The notes beneath the pieces are model-generated. The model was not told the DNA's origin. It was given only the letters and a program-made list of their open reading frames with translations, and searched no databases. A DNA stretch of 8,004 nt from Candidatus Sumerlaeota bacterium (GTDB taxonomy: Bacteria > UBP6 > UBA1177): positions 1 through 8,004 of the forward strand of contig SLGQ01000320.1 in NCBI GenBank assembly GCA_007136595.1, read 5' to 3'. Of this stretch, positions 1-6,233 are shown piece after piece (positions within the stretch are counted from its first letter, which is position 1; the number at the start of each line of letters is the position of its first letter). Position numbers and translations under genes: made by a program.

Positions 1-1
1 T

Positions 2-745
2 ACCTTCAGAGCGGTTAAAGTGCTTGAAAACTCTGACTATATACTTGCCGAAGACAGTAGAGTCACAGGAGGACTTCTTAATAAACTCGGAATAAAAACG
101 AAAGTTTTTTCATATCACAAATTCAGCGAAAAAAAGTTTCTTGAAAAACACATCGAAGAGCTTAAAAACGGTAAAAACATTGCTCTTGTAAGTGATGCCG
201 GAACTCCTGCAGTGAGCGATCCGGGAAAATATCTTGTAAGGGCGGCACTTGATGATCTTGTTCCTGTTATTCCAATACCGGGACCCTCAGCTGTATCGGC
301 GGCATTTTCCTGCAGCGGTTCAATGAGTAATTCATTTCTTTTTGCAGGGTTTTTGCCATCAAAAGGGGCGGCAAGAGAAAAAGAGCTTGAAAAATTCCTA
401 TCATTTGGACTTCCCGTAATATTTTATGAATCTCCTATGAGAGTAAACGATCTTGTCCAAAAACTGGAAAGAGCTGGAGCAAGAATAGTTGTTTTTCGAG
501 AACTCACTAAAATCTATGAAGAAATATTTGTACATGACGGCAGAGAAATAAAAGAAAAAGGGGAATTTACAATCATCGCCGAACCCGCCGCATCAACCAC
601 CCAAAATAAAGAAATTGACCCACAACTCCTTGTAATCCTTAAAAAATCAAACCTCACAAATAAAGACAAAACCGAACTGCTCTCAAATATCTATCCCGAC
701 ATCCCGAAAAATGAGATAAAAAAAGTTCTTATAGCTCTTCAGTGA
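2..745 (+). CDS. rsmI: 16S rRNA (cytidine-2'-O)-methyltransferase RsmI, 5'-truncated by window edge
   Basis: RsmI methylates the 2'-OH of a cytidine in the decoding region of 16S rRNA (C1402 in E. coli numbering), using S-adenosylmethionine. The frame is open to the left edge: codons from position 2 read TFRAVKVLENSDYILAEDSR, which matches the family before the usual AEDTR motif. The GTG at 20 is therefore internal, not the start. Family blocks seen in order are AEDSRVTGGLLNKLGI, ALVSDAGTPAVSDPG (SAM-binding loop), VIPIPGPSAVSAA, FAGFLPSKG, VIFYESPMRV, RELTKIYEE and GEFTIIAEP, then a short helical C-terminal tail. About 247 codons are present against roughly 280 in typical members, so about 30-40 N-terminal residues with the first glycine-rich strand are missing. 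Stop is TGA at 743-745. A conserved housekeeping gene, with no visible functional link to its neighbours. Confidence 0.95.
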   Translation, partial: TFRAVKVLENSDYILAEDSRVTGGLLNKLGIKTKVFSYHKFSEKKFLEKHIEELKNGKNIALVSDAGTPAVSDPGKYLVRAALDDLVPVIPIPGPSAVSAAFSCSGSMSNSFLFAGFLPSKGAAREKELEKFLSFGLPVIFYESPMRVNDLVQKLERAGARIVVFRELTKIYEEIFVHDGREIKEKGEFTIIAEPAASTTQNKEIDPQLLVILKKSNLTNKDKTELLSNIYPDIPKNEIKKVLIALQ

Positions 746-908
746 ATTTGAAAAATTCATTGCTTAAAAGATAGACAAACAGTTGTAGTTCCATTTTTGA
801 TCGTATTTAGATGTGCTCCATTACTTTTATTTATTATCTGTATAACATTTCCTTGCAAAAAAATTCGGCTTATGATAGAAATTCAGCAACTTGGTGTAAT
901 GGTGACAG

Positions 909-1367
909 ATGAAACTTGAGTCTGAACAGTTTTTAGAAAAGAATAAAGGTGCAAAAGAATTGATAATGCACCTTTCCAAAGGTGCCTGTTTCAGGGTGAT
1001 CGTTGAGGATAAAGGTGATATCTGCATTACCAGACTCAGACAGTCATACCTTGTGGCTCCATGGCATGAATCAATGAAACCCGACTTTACGGCAACTTTT
1101 CCGGAAGATCTTTTTAATATCATTTTTGTCACTCAGTCTGACAGTGCCAGAGAATTCATTCTTCAATGTTTTTCCACCGCCTTGAAAAAAGAGCACCGGA
1201 GCCGTATTTCACTTTCAATCCATACCGGAATTTTAAAACTTACAACCAAAGGCTACTTTAAAATAGTGACACTAGGAGGATCTCAGCTGCTCAGCATGTT
1301 AAAAGAGTATGGTCTGGGATCACTTTCATCGATAAAAAAGGCGTTAGATAAAATTACCAACAAGTAA
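909..1367 (+). CDS. Conserved hypothetical protein, possible SCP2-like fold
   Basis: A 152-aa soluble protein with no signal peptide or membrane segment. I do not recognise it with certainty. The N-terminal half (about residues 1-55) has a probable beta-strand pair, CFRVIVEDKGDICITRL. Residues 58-73 (KPDFTATFPEDLFNII) and 99-131 (RISLSIHTGILKLTTKGYFKIVTLGGSQLLSML) resemble the strand/helix order and the 'sequence-lowers-activity' pattern of SCP2 lipid-binding-like proteins; this is a tentative impression from memory. The start is ATG 909, with GGTGA at 901-905 complementary to the 16S 3' end; the ATG at 899 meets a stop within six codons. The stop lies 15 bp before the FrzS-like gene, so it probably shares that transcript and may serve the same motility or polarity function. 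Competing inverted repeats lie inside its first 26 codons. Confidence 0.8.
   Translation: MKLESEQFLEKNKGAKELIMHLSKGACFRVIVEDKGDICITRLRQSYLVAPWHESMKPDFTATFPEDLFNIIFVTQSDSAREFILQCFSTALKKEHRSRISLSIHTGILKLTTKGYFKIVTLGGSQLLSMLKEYGLGSLSSIKKALDKITNK
945..985 (+). repeat. Mutually exclusive inverted repeats near the 5' end of the hypothetical gene
   Basis: Three related segments occur. AAAGGTGCA (945-953) is a perfect 9-bp complement of TGCACCTTT (967-975), with 13 nt between them. Part of that same middle segment, GCACCTTT (968-975), is a perfect 8-bp complement of AAAGGTGC (978-985), with 2 nt between them. The middle segment can pair with only one partner at a time, as in 1:2 versus 2:3 attenuator designs. 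In protein terms the outer copies encode the repeated tripeptide KGA. No U-tract follows, so this is not a terminator. A role in RNA folding is inference. Confidence 0.4.
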
Positions 1368-1382
1368 CAGAAGAGGATCGTT

Positions 1383-3191
1383 ATGAGCAAAAACCTTCTC
1401 ATTTATGAAGCAGACCAGGCAATGTCAGTGGCACTGGTAAAATTGTTTTCCACTTACGGTTTTACAGTTTATACTGCAAGTTCTGAAAAAAAGGTTCAGG
1501 AAGCACTCAGTGAAGCAACGATGGATTTCTTTATTATCAGAGCTGAAAATCCGGGGATGAAAGGGTTTATGCTTTGTAAAAAGATCAGAGCTATGGATGA
1601 ATATAAAGATGCTCCCATCCTGCTTACATCAAGTGAAGCAACGGATGAGGTTTTTGAAAGACACAGAGGATTTGATTATGCTGCCGATTACTATATGAAA
1701 ATTCCTACCGACAATGAAACAATGCTTGCTGCAAGTCATGCCGTATTTCCGTTTCTGGATATCCCTGCAGACGAAGAACTTGATGAGCCTTCTCCTGTTG
1801 TTCAGGATGAATCCGAAACAGTTAAAGAACTGAAGCAGAAAATTGAAGAGCTTGAAGAAGCGGTGGCGGCAGCGGCAGAATTATCCGGAGGTGATGACAT
1901 ATCCAAAGGTATCGACACAGAGGAGTTGGAAAATCTTGTTAAAGAAAAAGAGGAACTTTCCGCTAAAAACAGTGAATATGAAGAGCAAATGAGCAAACTT
2001 CAGGAAGAAAACGGTGAACTCAAAGAAGCGGTTGCTCAAAAAGGTTTTCAGATACAAAGCCTTGAAGAAAAAATAAATGAATTGGCAGAGGCAGTTGAAA
2101 AAGGGGCTTCTGAAAGTGAAGATTCTGCAAAAATCGGAAAAGAACTTTCTCAAACACAAGAAGAAAACAGCAAGCTTAAAAGCCAGCTGGAAAAGCTTGG
2201 GGGAACAATTGATGCAGTCAATGAAGATCTTGAAGAGCTCAGAAAAGAAAATTCTGACTTGAAGGCTCAAATTAAAGAACTTGAAACAGGTGCAAAAGAA
2301 GGGGAAAGTGAAGAAGTTGAAGCTCTGAAGAAAAAACTTATAGAAGTAAAGGATACCAACGAAGATCTCCATCTCATAAACAGAGAGATGAAAGACAGGG
2401 TGAGAAATGTTACTGCCGAGATAGAAGAGGCAAATGGTGAAAAAGAAAAGGCTCTTGCTGAACTTGAAGAAATAAAAAAGACGATGGAAGAAGGTGTTGA
2501 AGCGGCAAAGAAAGAAGGGGAAGAAGCTCTTCGTTCCTTAAGAGACCAGCTTGCTCAAGTTGAGGAAGAAAAGGTGGCTCTTACTGCTGAAAAACAAACT
2601 TTTGATATTGAAAAAGCGGCTCTTAAATCATCTCTTGAAGAGTGCGAACAAAAAGCAAATGAAAAGGAAGAAGAACTTGCTGAAAAAGCTAAAGCTCTTG
2701 AAGAAGCTGAAAGCGAAATGGGCGAGTTGAAAGAAGCTGTTACTGCAATGTCGGAACTGGATCAGCAACTTGAAGAATTAAAGAAAGAGAAAGAGGAGCT
2801 CCTTGAGAAAATGGCAGGCATGGAAACAGAGATGGAAGAACTGAAAGAAACTGTGACAAAAGGTGCCGAGATCGCTGAGCAGCTGGAAACAATAATGGCT
2901 GAAAAGGGCGACCTTGAAGAAAAACTTGCAGAGAGAAGAGACCGGATAAAAGATCTAAACGATGAGCTTGATAAAATCAGCGAAAAAGTTGAAATGATGG
3001 ATAACCTTACGGCTGAAAACGAAGAGCTTAAAAAGAAATTTGAAGAAATTGAGTCAAACCGTACGGAGCAGGAAGAACTTCTTGAAAAAACAACGGAAGA
3101 GCTTAACTCAATTAAAGAAAACCATGAAAAATATGTCAATGCTTTTAATGGAATAAAAGAGATCGTGAGCAATTTTGATGCTCCTGAATAA
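1383..3191 (+). CDS. FrzS/AglZ-like polarity protein: pseudo-receiver domain plus long coiled coil
   Basis: A 602-aa cytoplasmic protein. Residues 1-125 form a receiver-like domain starting MSKNLLIYEADQAMSVAL, close to the N-terminus of M. xanthus FrzS as I recall it. At the phosphoacceptor position (FFIIRAENPGMKG) there is Arg53 instead of Asp. The acidic pair is reduced to E9-A10-D11, and the conserved Lys region reads MKIPTD (K106), so phosphorylation is unlikely. After an acidic linker (126-145), residues about 146-580 are nearly continuous Glu/Lys/Leu-rich coiled coil with a break near 167-178, ending in a short tail (HEKYVNAFNGIKEIVSNFD). FrzS (about 555 aa) has the same layout and works at the leading pole in type IV pilus motility. 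The start has GAGG at 1373-1376. The ATPase gene follows after 16 bp. AglZ is the alternative relative, but it is much longer. Confidence 0.82.
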   Translation: MSKNLLIYEADQAMSVALVKLFSTYGFTVYTASSEKKVQEALSEATMDFFIIRAENPGMKGFMLCKKIRAMDEYKDAPILLTSSEATDEVFERHRGFDYAADYYMKIPTDNETMLAASHAVFPFLDIPADEELDEPSPVVQDESETVKELKQKIEELEEAVAAAAELSGGDDISKGIDTEELENLVKEKEELSAKNSEYEEQMSKLQEENGELKEAVAQKGFQIQSLEEKINELAEAVEKGASESEDSAKIGKELSQTQEENSKLKSQLEKLGGTIDAVNEDLEELRKENSDLKAQIKELETGAKEGESEEVEALKKKLIEVKDTNEDLHLINREMKDRVRNVTAEIEEANGEKEKALAELEEIKKTMEEGVEAAKKEGEEALRSLRDQLAQVEEEKVALTAEKQTFDIEKAALKSSLEECEQKANEKEEELAEKAKALEEAESEMGELKEAVTAMSELDQQLEELKKEKEELLEKMAGMETEMEELKETVTKGAEIAEQLETIMAEKGDLEEKLAERRDRIKDLNDELDKISEKVEMMDNLTAENEELKKKFEEIESNRTEQEELLEKTTEELNSIKENHEKYVNAFNGIKEIVSNFDAPE

Positions 3192-3207
3192 AGGATAGAG
3201 CCCCGGA

Positions 3208-4950
3208 ATGAAGATCGAAATGGATTTAAAATTTCTCCTGGAAATGCTTCAGGAGTATTCGATAATAACAGAAGACTTGAAAGATCTTATATGTAACAGG
3301 CGGGAATATTATCAATCTCTTTTTGAAAACACACATAAAAAAGAGCCTTTTGTCACTGAATTGCTGGTATTTATTTGCGAGAGGGAATCTTTTCCGATAG
3401 AAGAGGAGCAAATCTTTAAAATCATTGCCGCCAGAGCAGGTTGCGATTATCTGGTAATAGATCCTCTTAAAATTGATTCACAGCTTGCAGTTAAGACCAT
3501 CAGCCCGAAATATGGACTGGTCAACAGAGTCATGCCTCTTTACAAAGAGGGTGAAGACATCGTTCTTGCTATGGCTGACCCTTTCAGAATAGATATCATA
3601 GATCAGCTTTCTTCTACTTCCGGATGCAACATCGTCCCTGTTGTTTCTTCTCCTGCCGATATTGACAGGGTTGTTTCCGATATTTTCGGTTTTAAAAAAT
3701 CAATAAAAGCGGCAGCTAAAGATTTCTCAAGAGAAACTCTTAACAACCTTGAACAATTGACAGATCTTGGAAAAGCTAAGTCTATGGACGATAAACATAT
3801 TATCAACGCTGTTGATTATATGTTGAAATATGCCATTGAACAAGAGGCAAGCGATATCCATATTGAGCCGAAAAGAGATGAAACTCATATAAGATTTCGT
3901 CTTGACGGGATACTCCACACAATATACTCATTTCCTTTTGAAGCCCATCTTCCGTTTGTAAGCAGATTAAAAATGCTTGCACGGATGGATATAGCTGAAA
4001 AGAGAAGACCTCAGGATGGAAGAATAAAAGTTGTTATGGAAACGGGAACTGAAGTTGAACTCAGAGCAAGTACAGTTCCTGTCGTAAACGGAGAAAAAAT
4101 GGTGCTGAGACTTCTTGAGTCGGGAAGTTTCGTTAAAAAAATAGAAGATATCGGTTTTACTCATGAACAACAGGATATTTTTTACGATTCGCTGAAAAGG
4201 GGCTACGGAATGGTTCTTGTGACCGGTCCGACAGGAAGCGGAAAATCGACAACCCTGTATTCCACTTTGAAAAAACTTTCAACTCCTGAGAACAATATAA
4301 TTTCAATTGAAGATCCCATAGAAATAGTTATCGAAGAAGTTAACCAGATGGGGGTTAATGTAAAAGCCGGCATTACATTTTCAAGTGCATTAAGACATAT
4401 ACTCAGGCAGGATCCCGATGTTGTAATGATAGGAGAAATAAGAGACAGGGAAACAGCCGGAAATGCAGTTCAGGCTGCACTTACAGGGCATTTGGTCCTC
4501 TCTACCCTCCATACAAATGATACCGCTTCAACGATCGAAAGACTTTCCGATCTCGGTGTTGAACCTTATCTGATAGCAGGTGTCATCAACTCAATTGTTG
4601 CTCAAAGGCTTGTCAGAAAAGTGTGCCCTTTCTGTTCTTTTAAAAGAAATATGACAGAAGAAGAAAAGATAACACTCCATCTTCCTACCGAAAATGAATA
4701 TGAAATAAGAGATTCTGAAGGTTGTGTCCGTTGCAGATATACAGGTTACAAGGGACGGACGGCAATTATTGAAATAATGAAAATAACTTCTAAAATGAGG
4801 TCGCTTATTTCAAGCGGATCGACAATAGAAGAGATAAAGAACAATGCTGTTATGGACGGAATGGTGACTCTCCGTGAATCAGCTATTAAAAAGCTTGCTG
4901 ACGGAGTTTCAACTTTTAATGAAATAGTAAAAGCCCTGTATTATGAATGA
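3208..4950 (+). CDS. GspE/PulE/PilB-family ATPase (type IV pilus or type II secretion motor)
   Basis: A 580-aa hexameric secretion-type ATPase that would drive pilus (or pseudopilus) assembly from the cytoplasmic face of the inner membrane. Residues 1-160 form a T2SSE_N-like region (AGCDYLVIDPLKID, then VLAMADPFRIDIIDQL). The N2 domain follows (ASDIHIEPKRD at 214-224, RRPQDGRI at 266-273). The motor core has Walker A GPTGSGKST (340-348, K346), an Asp box SIEDPIEI (366-373), Walker B DPDVVMIGEIRD (402-413, E410) and a His box TGHLVLSTLHTNDT (H428, H435). Four cysteines, CPFC (473-476) and CVRC (506-509), form the zinc site typical of PilB/GspE and absent from PilT, which supports an extension rather than retraction motor. 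ATG 3208 has AAAGGA at 3190-3195, a rather long spacing; ATG 3220 is a possible alternative. PilB and GspE cannot be told apart without pilus or T2SS neighbours. Confidence 0.93.
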   Translation: MKIEMDLKFLLEMLQEYSIITEDLKDLICNRREYYQSLFENTHKKEPFVTELLVFICERESFPIEEEQIFKIIAARAGCDYLVIDPLKIDSQLAVKTISPKYGLVNRVMPLYKEGEDIVLAMADPFRIDIIDQLSSTSGCNIVPVVSSPADIDRVVSDIFGFKKSIKAAAKDFSRETLNNLEQLTDLGKAKSMDDKHIINAVDYMLKYAIEQEASDIHIEPKRDETHIRFRLDGILHTIYSFPFEAHLPFVSRLKMLARMDIAEKRRPQDGRIKVVMETGTEVELRASTVPVVNGEKMVLRLLESGSFVKKIEDIGFTHEQQDIFYDSLKRGYGMVLVTGPTGSGKSTTLYSTLKKLSTPENNIISIEDPIEIVIEEVNQMGVNVKAGITFSSALRHILRQDPDVVMIGEIRDRETAGNAVQAALTGHLVLSTLHTNDTASTIERLSDLGVEPYLIAGVINSIVAQRLVRKVCPFCSFKRNMTEEEKITLHLPTENEYEIRDSEGCVRCRYTGYKGRTAIIEIMKITSKMRSLISSGSTIEEIKNNAVMDGMVTLRESAIKKLADGVSTFNEIVKALYYE

Positions 4951-4967
4951 TTTCAAAACACAAAAAC

Positions 4968-4974
4968 AGGAGGA
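4968..4974 (+). promoter_or_regulatory. Ribosome binding site fixing the lipoprotein start
   Basis: AGGAGGA lies four bases before ATG 4979. It favours this start over the in-frame ATG 4943, which overlaps the ATPase stop and would put twelve polar residues ahead of the signal peptide. Confidence 0.85.
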
Positions 4975-4978
4975 TGGG

Positions 4979-6229
4979 ATGATAAACCGTATTTTTTTGT
5001 CAGTTATGGTTTTGTTTTTTCTGGTTGTAAGCTGTGAAAATGAGATGGGAGGGTTTACCCGGGAAGATTTGACCATATCTTTTACCACATTTAATGCAAG
5101 GATGGGCGATGATCTTCCACACAAAGAATTGAGAAGAGAAAAACTTCTTGATACACTTAGAGAGTTGGACACAGATATAGTATGTATTCAGGAAATTTTT
5201 GAAAAGAAAGATATAAAAGCTGTGAAAGATTTTCTCGGAAGTGATGAAAATTCAGAAAAATACAAGTATAGTTGGAATCTTATAACAGATAACGAAGATG
5301 TGGAAGCTATACCTGCCGCCTGTTCACAGAGTGATATTGCGCCGATAGGGCTTTGTATCCTTATGAACTGTATGGGGAGCGGCGGACTTGATCCAATTTG
5401 CATTGCAACAGAATGTCTGGGAGAAATAATGGCTCTTCCAGCCGATTGCAGAAATTGTCTTCTCAGTGAAATTGGAGGAATTATTTCCGGAGAAGGCGAC
5501 ATAATGGAAATTTTAATGAAATGCACTGTCTCTCAGAAAGTTGAATATAAGTATTCCGGCAACAACGGCGTTATGCTGCTTTCAAAATATCCCCTTAAAG
5601 ATCGTAATTTTGTTTCCCTTTCATCCAGCGGTGTTTCAAGAGCGGCAATTTATGCCACTCTCGGCAAAATGGAAAGTTATGACAGTGACGGAAATTTAAG
5701 GGTTTATGAGCCGAAACCGGGAGTAGGTGATGTTCAGATAATTTGTACCGGACTTTCAAAACCCCTGGAAGGTGAAGATTATGATGGACCTTTCGGGAGC
5801 TGGCAACAGGAACAGATGATCCAGGTTTCAGAAATACTTCAACTTGAAGTCAATGAAGATGTTGTCCAGAGGGTAATTCTTGGAGATTTTGCAGGGAACA
5901 TTGCCGGAGGTATAAACATTCGTGAAAGAAACCCCGGACCGGTTTCATACATTTTGAACGAAGGGTGGTATGATCCCTATTTTGATGTGCACAGAGACGA
6001 TGAGATCCCATGTACGGTATGTCCGGAAAATCCTCTTGTTGATGAAATTGAACCGGGTTTTGTTCCCGATCATATATTTTTCCGGAACAGAAAAGGATAC
6101 AAGTTTAAAACTGAAAGATTGCTTATAAACAAGTTTGTCCATCTTGATTTTGAAGCAAGGGAAAAAATAAAGTTCTCTATTTCAGATCATTATGCTGTTT
6201 CAACAACTATGACGGTCAGCAAGGAATAG
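4979..6229 (+). CDS. Lipoprotein of the endonuclease/exonuclease/phosphatase (EEP) family, probably catalytically altered
   Basis: A 416-aa exported lipoprotein. MINRIFLSVMVLFFLVVSC is a short lipoprotein signal peptide with lipobox VVSC (Cys19). The mature part has an EEP (DNase I-like) fold: TFNARMG (N39), DIVCIQE (E72), NNGVMLLSKYPL (196-206), SWQQEQMIQVSEIL, VILGDFA (300-305), PDHIF (D364) and SISDHYAV (D403, H404). Two usual catalytic positions differ. The THL motif reads TGL (257-259), losing the His, and GDFN reads GDFA, losing the Asn after D303. A cysteine-rich insert with eight Cys (115-182) splits the fold after strand two, and a CTVC pair sits at 345-348; disulfides are likely outside the cytoplasm. 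It follows the ATPase by 28 bp, probably in the same operon. Family members act on nucleic acids, phosphoinositides or sphingomyelin; the substrate here is unknown and hydrolysis may be lost. An alternative start at 4943 is unlikely. Confidence 0.85.
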   Translation: MINRIFLSVMVLFFLVVSCENEMGGFTREDLTISFTTFNARMGDDLPHKELRREKLLDTLRELDTDIVCIQEIFEKKDIKAVKDFLGSDENSEKYKYSWNLITDNEDVEAIPAACSQSDIAPIGLCILMNCMGSGGLDPICIATECLGEIMALPADCRNCLLSEIGGIISGEGDIMEILMKCTVSQKVEYKYSGNNGVMLLSKYPLKDRNFVSLSSSGVSRAAIYATLGKMESYDSDGNLRVYEPKPGVGDVQIICTGLSKPLEGEDYDGPFGSWQQEQMIQVSEILQLEVNEDVVQRVILGDFAGNIAGGINIRERNPGPVSYILNEGWYDPYFDVHRDDEIPCTVCPENPLVDEIEPGFVPDHIFFRNRKGYKFKTERLLINKFVHLDFEAREKIKFSISDHYAVSTTMTVSKE

Positions 6230-6233
6230 TTTT

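Noticed and set aside
20..22. GTG as the start of rsmI
   Set aside because: The frame is open upstream to the left edge, and the residues before it match conserved RsmI sequence, so it is an internal valine.
744..758. Inverted repeat GAATTT-gaa-AAATTC after rsmI as a terminator
   Set aside because: The stem is six nearly all-AT pairs and no T-tract follows, so it would be too weak.
783..881. Promoter for the 909-4950 cluster
   Set aside because: TATAAC (841-846), TATGAT (871-876) and TTGCAA (853-858) are present, but no -35/-10 pair has both good matches and good spacing. A promoter is likely somewhere in this gap but I cannot place it.
890..908. tRNA-like D-arm sequence (TTGGTGTAATGG)
   Set aside because: There is no acceptor stem, anticodon arm or T-arm around it, and the unknown gene's ribosome binding site and start follow immediately.
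827..1132. Minus-strand 101-aa reading frame
   Set aside because: Low-complexity sequence without recognisable motifs, antisense to the better-supported 909-1367 gene.
1802..3172. Long minus-strand frames rich in Ser and Phe opposite the coiled coil
   Set aside because: They arise from the reverse complement of GAA/GAG/AAA-rich coding sequence; their composition is an artefact.
4943..4978. Upstream ATG 4943 as the lipoprotein start, overlapping the ATPase stop
   Set aside because: It would place a polar dodecapeptide before the signal peptide and lacks a ribosome binding site, whereas ATG 4979 has AGGAGGA at good spacing.
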